Below, piece by piece: positions 14,705 through 23,060 of a stretch of 23,545 bases of DNA. Both the position numbers and the translations under genes were made by a program. The DNA is from G963674505 sp964575975. GTDB lineage: Bacteria > Desulfobacterota > Desulfobacteria > Desulfobacterales > SKZT01. Within the stretch, counting starts at the first letter, position 1. Each line of letters opens with the position of its first letter. The stretch is from assembly GCA_964575975.1 (NCBI GenBank), contig CAZNTU010000079.1, positions 1 to 23,545 of the forward strand, written 5' to 3'. A model generated the notes under the pieces. It did not search any database. It saw only the letters and a program-made list of their open reading frames with translations, and had not been told where the DNA came from.

Positions 14705-16003
14705 CTATCTTCTCCCGATCCCGATATATGTGAAGCCGAGTTCTTTCATGTGTTCGGGAATGTAAATGTTCCGTCCGTCGACGATAACCGGTCTTTTCAT
14801 CAGCCGCTTCACCTGTTCCAGATCTATGTTTCTGAAAAGGTCCCACTCGGTGGCAACGACGAGCGCGTCGCAGTCTTTCACCGTTTCGTATGGATCGTCG
14901 AAGAACTTCACGTGGTCGATGGTTTTTCTGGCGTTGTCGGTGGCTACCGGGTCGAACGCGTTTACGCTCGCTCCGCGCTCTTGCAAGCGTTTTATGATTT
15001 TAAGGGAAGGCGCTTCCCGGATGTCGTCGGTCTTGGGCTTGAACGAGATTCCCCAGACCGCCGCCGTGATGCCCTCGATGGGCATGATCGACTGGAGCTT
15101 GTCCACAACCAGGACAGTCTGCTTTTCGTTGATTTTATCGACGGCCTCGAAAAGGTCCGCGTCGCAACCGTACTTTTTCAGAGTGGCGATCAGGGCCTTG
15201 ACATCCTTGGGAAAGCAGCTTCCGCCGTACCCGATGCCGGCGTGCAGAAAACGAGAGCCGATTCGGGTGTCGAGCCCCATGCCCCTTGCCACTTGGGTGA
15301 TGTCCGCCCCCGCCTTTTCACAGAACAGGGCGAGTTGGTTCATGAAGCTGATGCGCGTGGCCAGCATGCAGTTGCTGGCGTACTTGATGATTTCCGCGCT
15401 CCTGATGTCCGTGAACATGATCGGACGGCCGGTCCTGGCCAAGGAGCTGTACAACTGGTTCATGATTTTTTGCGCCTTGGGACTGTCCGTGCCGACGACG
15501 ATCCGGTCGGGATTCTCGAAGTCCTTGACCGCCGCGCCCTCTCTCAGGAATTCGGGGTTGGAGACCACGTCGAACTCCCACGGTTGGCTCTGGTTTTCCT
15601 TGACGATTTTTCGAACAAGGTCCGCCGTGCCCACTGGAACGGTGCTCTTGTTCACCACGATCTTGTAGCCGTTCATGTATTTTCCGATGTCGGCCGCGAC
15701 GGCTTTCACCGCCGAGAGGTCCGCCTCGCAATTGCTGCCTTGCGGAGTCCCCACGCAAATGAAAACGATTTCGGATTCCTGGAACGCCATTTTCGGGTCG
15801 GTCGTGAAAGTCAGCCTTTTTGCCTTCACGTTCGCCCGGAAGATTTCCTCCAGACCGGGTTCGTAGATGGTCATCCTGCCGTCCTGGAGCATGCCGATCT
15901 TGGAATCGTCCACGTCCAGACAGACGACGTCGTTTCCCAAGTTCGCGAAGCCGCTTCCCGAAACGATCCCTACATATCCTACTCCCACCATGGTTAATTT
16001 CAT
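14705..16003 (-). CDS. ugd: UDP-glucose 6-dehydrogenase
   Basis: Oxidises UDP-glucose to UDP-glucuronate with two NAD+, feeding capsule, exopolysaccharide or LPS sugars. The 432-residue protein has the N-terminal Rossmann motif GVGYVG (7-12), the EPGL and STVPVGT blocks, the central IIKYASNCMLATRISFMN helix with Lys207, and the catalytic cysteine in GYGGSCFPKD (Cys263). The C-terminal Rossmann domain contains GISFKPKTDDIREAPS. All are diagnostic of the UDP-glucose/GDP-mannose dehydrogenase family; length is normal. The ATG at 16001-16003 has a G-rich site (GGGGG) about ten bases upstream. An epimerase gene lies 105 nt upstream on the same strand, so the two probably act in sequence. Confidence 0.96.
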   Translation of the reverse strand: MKLTMVGVGYVGIVSGSGFANLGNDVVCLDVDDSKIGMLQDGRMTIYEPGLEEIFRANVKAKRLTFTTDPKMAFQESEIVFICVGTPQGSNCEADLSAVKAVAADIGKYMNGYKIVVNKSTVPVGTADLVRKIVKENQSQPWEFDVVSNPEFLREGAAVKDFENPDRIVVGTDSPKAQKIMNQLYSSLARTGRPIMFTDIRSAEIIKYASNCMLATRISFMNQLALFCEKAGADITQVARGMGLDTRIGSRFLHAGIGYGGSCFPKDVKALIATLKKYGCDADLFEAVDKINEKQTVLVVDKLQSIMPIEGITAAVWGISFKPKTDDIREAPSLKIIKRLQERGASVNAFDPVATDNARKTIDHVKFFDDPYETVKDCDALVVATEWDLFRNIDLEQVKRLMKRPVIVDGRNIYIPEHMKELGFTYIGIGRR

Positions 16004-16108
16004 TCTGCGATAACCCCCGTTTTTTTGTGCGATTATAGTTTTTTAAAATGATTGGTTTCGATTTTGGCCGGCGATCGACCTCCGAAGCTTGAATCTTCGG
16101 CAGTCTGT

Positions 16109-17041
16109 TTAGATTTTGCCGGCATACCAGTGGCTTGTAATTTTCAACCCCTCATAAACGGAATGCCGAGGCCTGAAATTCAATGTTCGCTTGGCCGTTT
16201 CCGTATCCGCCTCCGACTGCAGGATGTCCCCGACTCTTGGGGGAGCATATTCGGGACTCGTGCCAATCTCGTTGATCCGCCGGATCATTTCCCACAATTT
16301 GTTGATGTCGATTTGAACTCCGGTCCCTATGTTTATGATCTTTCCGGCGGCGCCAGGAGTCTCGGCCGCCAGCAAATTCGCATCGACTACGTCCTTGACG
16401 AAAACAAAGTCGCGGGTTTGGGATCCGTCGCCGTATATCACAGGCTTCCCGTTCCGCGCCGCTTTGTCCAAAAATATGGATATGACCCCGGAATAAGGCG
16501 ACGACGGGTTCTGGCGAGGTCCGAAGACATTGAAGTATCTGAGGCAAACCGTTTCAAGACCGTAAAGATCGTAGTACACGAGCGCGTGGTATTCTCCGGC
16601 CAGTTTCTGTACCGCGTACGGAGTTTGGGGTTTCGGGAGCATGTTTTCCCGTTTCGGAAGACCGGGGGCGTCGCCGTAGATCGCGCACGAACTTGAGAAC
16701 ACCACTCGTCCGACCTTGTTTTGCCTGCATGCTTCCAGCACGTGAACGGTTCCCTGCTCGTTGACGCGGCTCGACTCGAGAGGCTCCTCCACCGTTTGAG
16801 GGACCGAAACCATGGCTGCCAAGTGAAAAGCAAGGTCGCATTTTTCGGAAGCCGAGAGAAGGCCGTCGTAGTCCCGGATGTCTCCCCGCACGAAACGGAC
16901 GCGATCGCCGGATTCGGCCAAGTTCGACATGAGGCCCGTGGAAAGATTGTCGTAGACGACCACCTCGTCGCCTCGGCGCGCAAGCGCGTCCGCTATGTGG
17001 GAGCCGATAAACCCCGCCCCCCCCGTCACAAGAACCTTCAA
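16109..17041 (-). CDS. NAD-dependent sugar-nucleotide epimerase/dehydratase
   Basis: Extended short-chain dehydrogenase of the GalE/WbpP type; it inverts or modifies a nucleotide sugar using bound NAD. The 310-residue product has the NAD motif GGAGFIG (7-13), the DNLSTG loop that fits NADP/NAD ribose, catalytic FSSSC (115-119) and YxxxK as PYAVQK (Tyr142, Lys146), then RYFNVFGPRQ. The start is TTG 17039-17041 with AAAGGAG upstream; upstream in-frame residues do not match the family. The exact substrate cannot be read from the sequence. Next to ugd, a UDP-glucuronate or UDP-GlcNAc C4 epimerase is most likely. Confidence 0.9.
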   Translation of the reverse strand: MKVLVTGGAGFIGSHIADALARRGDEVVVYDNLSTGLMSNLAESGDRVRFVRGDIRDYDGLLSASEKCDLAFHLAAMVSVPQTVEEPLESSRVNEQGTVHVLEACRQNKVGRVVFSSSCAIYGDAPGLPKRENMLPKPQTPYAVQKLAGEYHALVYYDLYGLETVCLRYFNVFGPRQNPSSPYSGVISIFLDKAARNGKPVIYGDGSQTRDFVFVKDVVDANLLAAETPGAAGKIINIGTGVQIDINKLWEMIRRINEIGTSPEYAPPRVGDILQSEADTETAKRTLNFRPRHSVYEGLKITSHWYAGKI

Positions 17042-17159
17042 ACCTATCTCCTTTCTTTCTTTTTGCGCTTCGTTTGGTTCCGAAAAGCGACTGATTGCGA
17101 TCAGTCTAAAAAGTTTGGATGCCAATTTCAAATGAAAAAAATGGATCAAGGAACTTTTC

Positions 17160-18080
17160 CTATCCCGTCACCATAAGCCATATGGCAAAACTCGGCGCCG
17201 ACAAAAGCGTGCTCAATGAAATGTCGGCGACGGCGAACTCGGCGTCGCTTTTCGTCTCCAGCGCCATTACGTAGACCAAAGTGGCCGCAGGCGCGGCCAG
17301 AAGTATCAGCCCCGGCAAGAAATCGTCCGCATGCGCGCCCGCCAATTTATAGAGAAGCCATCCCGTACCTGGAAGAACAGCCAATTTTAAAAAGGATGAG
17401 AGAAGCGCCGGCGCCAATTTGTGCCGGATCAATTCGAACGAAAGGGATGCTCCGATCAGAAGAAGAGCAAGGGGGAGCGCCATGCCGCTTATAATTTCAA
17501 GGCTTTTGTCCAATACGTCCGGTATGTCGATTCGTCCCCACGAAACCGCAATGCCCGCCATTGCAGACAAGATTACCGGGTTCGAAAAAATTCCGGAAAT
17601 CACGGATTTCATGTTGTTTCCGGAAATCGAGCGATCAGAATAGACCCTGAGAATCACCACCGCGAGAAAATTTTGAAAAATCATGACGAACCCGGCAATA
17701 ATGCCCGCTTTTACAAGGCCTTCTTCGCCAAGATGATAGAACACCACCGCCAGACCGATGTATCCCAGGTTGCCGTGAAACGAGCTTTGAACGAAAGGCC
17801 CCAGTTGATTTTTTTCGATCCGCGAAAGAATTCCCGCCACCCATGCCATAAAAAACAAAATGAGAACGCTTGTCAAGGTTGCGGATAAAACCGCAGGGTT
17901 GAAATTGGCCTCGAAGGACCCCCCGGAAATGGACCTGAAAATCATGGCGGGAATCGCCCAATAATAGACGAGCCTGTTGGCCGGGCCGGCAAAGGTTTCC
18001 GGGAGAAAACCTTTCGCCCGCGCGACCCACCCCAAGCCGATGATCGCGAAAATGGGGATGATCGTGTTTACAATGGCCAT
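17160..18080 (-). CDS. AEC-family transporter (auxin efflux carrier/malonate-malate type)
   Basis: Inner-membrane carrier with about ten helices, 306 residues. The opening (MAIVNTIIPIFAIIGLGWVARAKGFLP) and the broken helices with GNLGYIGLAV and MALPLALLLIGASL are characteristic of the family. The bacterial members are thought to move small organic acids or amino acids; the substrate here is unknown. ATG 18078-18080 is preferred over a TTG two codons earlier because AAGG is better placed. It diverges from the moaD-like gene. The 118-nt gap to the epimerase downstream shows no gene. Confidence 0.92.
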   Translation of the reverse strand: MAIVNTIIPIFAIIGLGWVARAKGFLPETFAGPANRLVYYWAIPAMIFRSISGGSFEANFNPAVLSATLTSVLILFFMAWVAGILSRIEKNQLGPFVQSSFHGNLGYIGLAVVFYHLGEEGLVKAGIIAGFVMIFQNFLAVVILRVYSDRSISGNNMKSVISGIFSNPVILSAMAGIAVSWGRIDIPDVLDKSLEIISGMALPLALLLIGASLSFELIRHKLAPALLSSFLKLAVLPGTGWLLYKLAGAHADDFLPGLILLAAPAATLVYVMALETKSDAEFAVADISLSTLLSAPSFAIWLMVTG

Positions 18081-18103
18081 AGGCAAGCCTTGCCTTTCAA
18101 GTA

Positions 18104-18132
18104 TTGTTGATTCGCGGTTTTTCGTTTATTAT
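18104..18132 (+). promoter_or_regulatory. Sigma70-like promoter for the moaD-thiF-OYE operon
   Basis: TTGTTG (18104-18109) and TATTAT (18127-18132) with a 17-base spacer, on the plus strand in the divergent gap. Transcription would begin near 18139, about 60 nt before the first gene. Confidence 0.5.
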
Positions 18133-18197
18133 AGGTGCTCGAAGTTATAAACAACAGACCCGGCTAAACCGAAAAACCGAATTGAAAAGAAATCGTC

Positions 18198-18431
18198 ATG
18201 ACAAACTACATCGATTTAAAACTTTACGCCACGCTTAACAAGTTTTTACCCGATTCGGCCGAAAATTATCCGGTGGAGGAAGGCGCAACCGTTCTGTCGC
18301 TGATCGAAGCGCTCGGCATTCCGCAAAGGGAGGCCAAGCTGGTATTCATAAACGGGGTCAGGCGAGGCGTCGATACAGTCCTGAAAGGCGGCGAGCGCGT
18401 GGGCATTTTTCCGCCGGTGGGAGGCGGATGA
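18198..18431 (+). CDS. MoaD/ThiS-family ubiquitin-like sulfur carrier
   Basis: A 77-residue beta-grasp protein: IDLKLYATLNKFLP starts the first strand pair, then EEGATVLSLIEALGIP, AKLVFINGVRRG, and the end GERVGIFPPVGGG. The C-terminal Gly-Gly is the hallmark of sulfur carriers that are adenylated and thiocarboxylated there. Here three glycines end the chain. Its gene overlaps the E1-like gene by four bases (ATGA), so the two products are very likely partners. No MoaE or thiazole synthase gene is nearby, so the final sulfur acceptor is unknown; a tungsten or molybdenum pterin is plausible. The ribosome site is weak. Confidence 0.88.
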   Translation: MTNYIDLKLYATLNKFLPDSAENYPVEEGATVLSLIEALGIPQREAKLVFINGVRRGVDTVLKGGERVGIFPPVGGG

Positions 18432-19291
18432 TGCGATACTCCGGTTTGATTGGCAGCATCCGCGCCGAATCCACCGTATCCGAATTTCCTGACGGTTCCC
18501 GCTATATGGGGCTTTCGACCGAAAAAACGTTCGCATTGGCCCGCGAACTGAAAATTTCCCCTCGTTTGATCGAGATAGAGGCTCTTGAAAACGGGATTTT
18601 TCCCAATCGTTACATTCGCAATTTCAAATCTTTTTCACCGGAGGATCAAGTCAGGCTTTTGAAATCCACCGCCGCGGTTGTCGGCCTTGGGGGCTTGGGC
18701 GGAGGAGTCGTCGAAATTCTCGCCCGGATCGGGGTCGGTGGACTTGTCCTGATGGACGGCGACGTTTTCGACGACTCCAACCTCAATCGCCAGCTCTACA
18801 GTACCCATGCCCGGATCGGGTGCTCGAAGGCCGAAACGGCGGCCCGGAGGGTAGGGGAGATAAACGGTTCCGTTCAAGTGGCGTTCCACGACGAGTTCCT
18901 GGACGGACAGAATGCCGAAAGGCTCCTGGCGGATGCCGATATCGTCGTGGATTGCCTCGACAACGTCATAACGCGATTTATCGTTCAAGAAGCCGCGAAA
19001 AGATTGAAGAGGCCTATGGTTTCCGCGGCAGTGGCGGGGGCGACAGGACAGCTGACCACGATTTTCCCCGGAGACGAAGGTCTTCGTTTGATTTACGGAG
19101 ATCCGAAGGAAATCCCTGGGAAGGGCGCAGAGGAATTCCTGGGATGCCTTCCGCACGCGGTCTCTTTTTTCTCCTCGCTGGAATGTGCCGAAGTCGTCAA
19201 GGTACTCCTGAAGAGAGGGAAAAACTTGCGCAACAGCCTTATGCTCGTGGATTTGGATTCGAATTCTTTCGAAGTGATGCGGCTTTTTTAA
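18428..19291 (+). CDS. ThiF/MoeB/HesA-family adenylyltransferase (E1-like)
   Basis: Activates the C-terminus of the neighbouring MoaD-like protein as an acyl-adenylate. The 287-residue protein has a 75-residue N-terminal extension (LENGIFPNRYIRNFKSFSPEDQ), then the nucleotide loop VVGLGGLGGG (84-93), the acidic strand and arginine finger LMDGDVFDDSNLNRQLYS (108-125), Lys134 (SKAETAA) and DCLDN. These are the ThiF-family ATP and Mg sites. The CxxC zinc pairs of MoeB are absent; a lone Cys lies in LGCLPHAVSF. The start overlaps the moaD stop. About 30 nt separate it from the OYE gene. Confidence 0.92.
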   Translation: MMRYSGLIGSIRAESTVSEFPDGSRYMGLSTEKTFALARELKISPRLIEIEALENGIFPNRYIRNFKSFSPEDQVRLLKSTAAVVGLGGLGGGVVEILARIGVGGLVLMDGDVFDDSNLNRQLYSTHARIGCSKAETAARRVGEINGSVQVAFHDEFLDGQNAERLLADADIVVDCLDNVITRFIVQEAAKRLKRPMVSAAVAGATGQLTTIFPGDEGLRLIYGDPKEIPGKGAEEFLGCLPHAVSFFSSLECAEVVKVLLKRGKNLRNSLMLVDLDSNSFEVMRLF

Positions 19292-19320
19292 GACTTTGGA
19301 AACAAATTGGGGAGGAGATT

Positions 19321-20451
19321 TTGTCAAAATTGTTCGAACCCGGTCGAATCGGCGGGATGACCTTGAAAAACCGTTTCGTTCGTTCGGCCACCTGGGAGGG
19401 CATGGCGACCGACGAAGGCGCTTGCACGCCGAAACTGATCGAAACCCTTGCGGAACTGGCCGAAGGCGGCATTGGTTTGATCGTCACCGGCCATGCGTTT
19501 GTCATCGAGTCGGGCAAGGCCACTCCGAGACAACTGGGAGTCTATGACGACTCTCTTGTGGACGGTCTTTCCGAACTGGCCGACGCGGTCCATCGCAAGG
19601 ACGGAAAAATAGTCCTTCAGCTCGCCCACGCGGGCATGTTCGCCAGTAAAGAAGAGATTCCCGGAACTCCCGTTGGGCCGTCTTCGATCAACGATTTCAC
19701 CGACTCGAATTCCTCCGTGCGGGAAATGAGCCTGGACGACATTCGAGCCGTGCAGGAGGCTTTCGCGGAAGGCGCGTCGAGAGCGAAGCGGGCGGGTTTC
19801 GACGGCGTGCAGGTGCATGCCGCCCACGGGTACTTGCTGAGCCAATTCCTGTCCCCCGCGTTCAACAAAAGAGCCGACCGGTACGGCGGAATCTTGGAAC
19901 AACGCGCGCGGATGGCCGCCGAGACCATCGAAAAGATTCGGGAAGCCGTCGGACCCGATTATCCGATCCTGATTAAGATGAATTGCGAAGACTTTGTCGA
20001 CGGCGGGCTTTCTCCGGACGAGTCCATGCACGCCGGGCGAATATTCGAGCAATCCGGGGCTGACGCCTTGGAGATTAGCGGCGGGACCGTGGTTTCCGGC
20101 AAGTTGAATCCTGCCAGGACCGGCATAGCAAAACAAGAAGACGAGGCCTATTTCAAGGATAGGGCCGTCGCTTTCCGGAAAGAAGTTTCCGTCCCTTTGA
20201 TCCTTGTCGGAGGCATTCGTTCCCCGGAGGTCGCCGAGAGCATCCTCGAAAACGGAATTGCCGATTTCGTTTCCATGAGCAGACCTTTCATCCGGGAGCC
20301 GGGCCTAGTCGAAAGATGGCGTTCCGGAGACCGGAAAAAGGCCGCCTGCGTTTCCGACAGCAAATGCTTCGTTCCGGCCTTCAAGGGAAACGGGATCCAA
20401 TGCGTCGTCGGACAAAGAGCGAGAGAAAAGAGGGAACAACATTCTTCTTGA
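19321..20451 (+). CDS. NADH:flavin oxidoreductase, Old Yellow Enzyme family
   Basis: FMN-dependent reductase of the OYE/2,4-dienoyl-CoA reductase TIM-barrel family, acting on activated C=C bonds. The 376-residue protein opens with LFEPGRIGGMTLKNRFVRSAT. It has QLAHAG, the substrate His pair and following motif VHAAHGYLLSQFLSP with NKRADRYGG, then LVGGIRSPEVAE and SRPFIREP. It ends with cysteines in CVSDSKCF and GIQCVV, the usual tail of single-domain members; the C-terminal FAD/NAD domain of dienoyl-CoA reductase is absent. The start is TTG 19321-19323 with GGAGG five bases upstream. It is the third gene of the moaD-thiF operon; its substrate is unknown. Confidence 0.93.
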   Translation: MSKLFEPGRIGGMTLKNRFVRSATWEGMATDEGACTPKLIETLAELAEGGIGLIVTGHAFVIESGKATPRQLGVYDDSLVDGLSELADAVHRKDGKIVLQLAHAGMFASKEEIPGTPVGPSSINDFTDSNSSVREMSLDDIRAVQEAFAEGASRAKRAGFDGVQVHAAHGYLLSQFLSPAFNKRADRYGGILEQRARMAAETIEKIREAVGPDYPILIKMNCEDFVDGGLSPDESMHAGRIFEQSGADALEISGGTVVSGKLNPARTGIAKQEDEAYFKDRAVAFRKEVSVPLILVGGIRSPEVAESILENGIADFVSMSRPFIREPGLVERWRSGDRKKAACVSDSKCFVPAFKGNGIQCVVGQRAREKREQHSS

Positions 20452-20476
20452 CCCGATGAATTGAATTCATTATATT
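20448..20476 (+). promoter_or_regulatory. tetR promoter with palindromic operator between -35 and -10
   Basis: TTGACC (20448-20453) and TATATT (20471-20476) are 17 bases apart. The spacer contains a perfect 7-1-7 palindrome, ATGAATT-G-AATTCAT (20456-20470), that ends right at the -10 box. Binding there would block RNA polymerase, the typical autorepression site of TetR proteins. The -35 overlaps the stop codon of the OYE gene. A leader of about 120 nt follows, with a further 7-bp inverted repeat (20482-20488 with 20511-20517). Confidence 0.6.
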
Positions 20477-20605
20477 CGCTGGTTTAAAGTAGTTCGAGAA
20501 CCAATAAAATTTTAAACTTCGGCGCTGCGCCTTTCGACGACGCGACGCGACCATTGCGCGCGGATGACGGAAAAGATCGGGAACATACGGAAAGAGTTCG
20601 AAACT

Positions 20606-21250
20606 ATGGGAATAGAAGAAAGAAAGGAACGGGAGAGGGAACGAAGACGCCAGCAGATCATGGTGGCGGCAAAGCGGGTGTTTTCGGAGAAGGGATTCAG
20701 CAAGACCACCATGGAGGATATCGCCAGGGAGGCCGAACTGAGCACCGGCACGCTCTATCTTTATTTCAAGAACAAGGAGGAGCTTTTCGCGTCCCTGTCG
20801 TTCCGGATCTTGCAGTACCTTCTCATCAGACTGGAGCACGTCACCAGGGAGAAGGACGACGGGCCGGCCGAAAAAATCATGGCTTTGAAGGACGCCCTGT
20901 ACGACGTGTTCGAATTCGACCCGCTGATCATCATCAACATGTTTCACCTCCAATCCAGCGAGACCCTGATGAATCTGTCCCCCCAGATTCTGTCCGAAAT
21001 GAAGGAAATGTCCCGAAAAGCCATGGGCGAAATGGCCAAGATTTTTCGCGAGGGAGTGGAGCAGGGGTTGTTTATCGACGAGCATCCCCACGCGCTTACC
21101 GACGTCGTCTGGTCCTTGTTTTCGGGCTTGGTTCTCTGGGAGGAAAGCAAACGGATCATCGATTCCGAAAAGAACTTCTTGAAACCTACCATGGATATCG
21201 CGTTCGAAATACTGATCAGGGGAATCAAAAAACCCGAGCAGGCTTCCTGA
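20606..21250 (+). CDS. TetR/AcrR-family transcriptional regulator
   Basis: One-component regulator: N-terminal helix-turn-helix, C-terminal ligand and dimer domain. The 214-residue form starts MGIEERKERERERRRQQIM. The DNA-binding part (about 18-64) reads AAKRVFSEKGFSKTTMED, IAREAELSTGTLYLYFKNKEEL, a textbook TetR signature. ATG 20606 is chosen because GGAAAGAG lies upstream; an ATG 14 codons earlier (20564) has no ribosome site. The C-terminal domain is helical and its ligand cannot be told. The HAD/AIRS fusion gene follows after 27 nt, so it is probably co-transcribed and may be a target. A palindrome in its own promoter suggests autorepression. Confidence 0.93.
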   Translation: MGIEERKERERERRRQQIMVAAKRVFSEKGFSKTTMEDIAREAELSTGTLYLYFKNKEELFASLSFRILQYLLIRLEHVTREKDDGPAEKIMALKDALYDVFEFDPLIIINMFHLQSSETLMNLSPQILSEMKEMSRKAMGEMAKIFREGVEQGLFIDEHPHALTDVVWSLFSGLVLWEESKRIIDSEKNFLKPTMDIAFEILIRGIKKPEQAS

Positions 21251-21277
21251 TCGGCCGATTCGGTTCCGGGAGAAAAA

Positions 21278-22951
21278 TTGCACACTTCAAAACCGTTTCG
21301 CGCAAAGGCGGTCCTGTTCGATTTCGACGGGACACTTACGGCGCCGGGCGCGCTGGATTTTTCCATCGTCAAAATGCAGATCGGGTGCCCTCTTCGAACC
21401 CCCGTCCTCGAATTTATCGAGGAAATGTGCGAGAAGGACAAAGTCGGCGAGGCAAGGGAGGCGCTTGACCGTTTCGAGCTTGCGGCAGCCGAGAAAAGCG
21501 TTCCCAACGAAGGGGCGGGGGAGATCGTCGCCTTTTTGAAATCCAAGGGGATTTTCGTCGGAATCATCACCCGGAACAGCGGGAAATCCGTTTTAAGAGC
21601 CCTGGGAAATTTCCCGGACCTCTCTCCCGAGGATTTCGACGTGATCGTTTCTCGAGACGACCCGGCCAGACCCAAGCCCAGCGAGGACGGCGTTCTTCTG
21701 GCGGCCGAGCGCCTGGGAGTAAAGCCGGAGGAGATCGTGGTGACGGGGGATTTCGTTTTCGACATCGAGGCCGGAAACCGCGCGGGCGCCGTTACCGTGT
21801 ACTTGAGTCCCGGCGGCAAGGCCATCGACGTGCCGAGCGATTTTACGATCGAAAGCCTGCCGGAACTGAAGAATATCGTGCGCATGGGAATCGGGCTTGC
21901 CGGCGGAAAGCTCCCCAACGATCTCCTGGAATTGTTCCTGAACCAGTTCGAGTTCAAGGACCCGGCCGTGCTGGTTCGCCCCGGAGTGGGGGAGGACACG
22001 GCCGCAGTCGATGTCTCGGACGAGGAGGTCGCGATCCTGAAGACGGACCCCATCACGTTCGCCACCGACTCCATCGGGCGGTACGCCGTGCTCGTCAACG
22101 CCAACGACATCGCCACGTCGGGCGCCACGCCCAGATGGATGCTTGCCACGATTCTTTTTCCCCCGGGTTCCACGCCCTCGCAAATCTGGAAAGTCATGGA
22201 GGAACTCGAACAAATGTGTCTCCAATGGGATATCACCCTGTGCGGAGGACACACGGAAATCACCGACGCCGTGACCCGCCCCGTCGTGACCGGCCTCATG
22301 GCCGGAACGGTTCGAAAAAACGAACTGATAGACAAGAAAAGCATGAAAGCCGGGGATCTGGTGATGCTGACCAAAGGCGTCGCCGTGGAGGGGACCGCCG
22401 TGATCGCCAGGGAGTTCGCCGAGCGGCTGAAAGCACTGGGCCTTTCCGATTCCGAAATCGACGCGTGCCGAAATTTTCTCGACCGGATCGGCATCCTGAA
22501 GGAGGCGAAAATCGCCGCGCGTTCAGGGATGGCGACGGCCCTGCACGACGTGACCGAAGGCGGACTCGCCACCGCTCTGGAAGAACTCGGCGCCGCAGGA
22601 GGAAGGAAAATCCGCGTCGATCTGGAAAAAATCCGCGTCTTCCCCGAAACCCAAAAGATTTGCCGTTTGTTTGGCATCGACCCCATGGGTCTGATCGGTT
22701 CCGGAAGCCTGCTGATCTGCTGTCCGCCCGAAGCCAGTGAAAAAATCGCGGGCGAAATCGAAGCCGAGGGCATCGAGGTCGCGGTCATCGGCGAAGTACT
22801 GGAACCCGGAAAAGGCATCGAAGCACTCAGAAACGGCGTTTCCGAAAAATGGCCGTCGTTCGATGCCGACGAACTGACGCGGCTGTTCCGAATCTCTTGG
22901 GCGGCGCAACAAACAAGCCGCGAAAAAACCAAGCGCGAATTGCGCGAATAA
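21278..22951 (+). CDS. HAD phosphatase / AIR-synthase-type (HypE-ThiL-PurM-like) fusion
   Basis: A 557-residue protein in two parts. Residues 1-200 form a HAD hydrolase: VLFDFDGTL with Asp15/Asp17, Thr98 in GIITRN, Lys133 in RPKP, and GDFVFDIEAG with Asp158/Asp162, a complete set for phosphatase activity of the phosphoglycolate type. Residues 210-530 are an AIR-synthase-like ATP-binding enzyme: GVGEDTAAVDV, KTDPITFATDSIGRYAVLVNAN-type core, DIATSGATPRWML, CGGHTEITDAV and ALHDVTEGGL. It most resembles the HypE/ThiL branch. The start is TTG 21278-21280 with GGGAG upstream. The last ten residues or so read into a GCGCGAAT repeat. I know no characterised protein with this fusion, so the substrate is open. 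Confidence 0.88.
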   Translation: MHTSKPFRAKAVLFDFDGTLTAPGALDFSIVKMQIGCPLRTPVLEFIEEMCEKDKVGEAREALDRFELAAAEKSVPNEGAGEIVAFLKSKGIFVGIITRNSGKSVLRALGNFPDLSPEDFDVIVSRDDPARPKPSEDGVLLAAERLGVKPEEIVVTGDFVFDIEAGNRAGAVTVYLSPGGKAIDVPSDFTIESLPELKNIVRMGIGLAGGKLPNDLLELFLNQFEFKDPAVLVRPGVGEDTAAVDVSDEEVAILKTDPITFATDSIGRYAVLVNANDIATSGATPRWMLATILFPPGSTPSQIWKVMEELEQMCLQWDITLCGGHTEITDAVTRPVVTGLMAGTVRKNELIDKKSMKAGDLVMLTKGVAVEGTAVIAREFAERLKALGLSDSEIDACRNFLDRIGILKEAKIAARSGMATALHDVTEGGLATALEELGAAGGRKIRVDLEKIRVFPETQKICRLFGIDPMGLIGSGSLLICCPPEASEKIAGEIEAEGIEVAVIGEVLEPGKGIEALRNGVSEKWPSFDADELTRLFRISWAAQQTSREKTKRELRE

Positions 22952-23050
22952 CACGAATGAATGCGCGAAAATCCCCGTGTTTGATTCTCGCGGTCCAAGT
23001 CCTATTTTTAGGGACGACCTGATACCTAAAACTCAACGACTAAAACCTGT
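22933..23050. repeat. GCGCGAAT-type and TAAAACCT-type intergenic repeats
   Basis: GCGCGAAT occurs at 22933-22940 and 22942-22949, with GCGCGAA at 22963-22969 and related CACGAAT between. The first copies form the end of the HAD/AIRS reading frame. TACCTAAAACT and CTAAAACCT follow near 23024-23046, matching the repeats at the left end of the window. No gene lies in 22952-23060. Confidence 0.5.
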
Positions 23051-23060
23051 AACATTTGGC

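Noticed and set aside
20944..22998. Very long open frame (over 680 codons) on the minus strand opposite the HAD/AIRS gene
   Set aside because: Its translation is Ser/Pro/Arg-rich and low in complexity, with no domain, as expected of the antisense of a GC-rich gene. The opposite strand encodes clear HAD and AIRS motifs with a good ribosome site.
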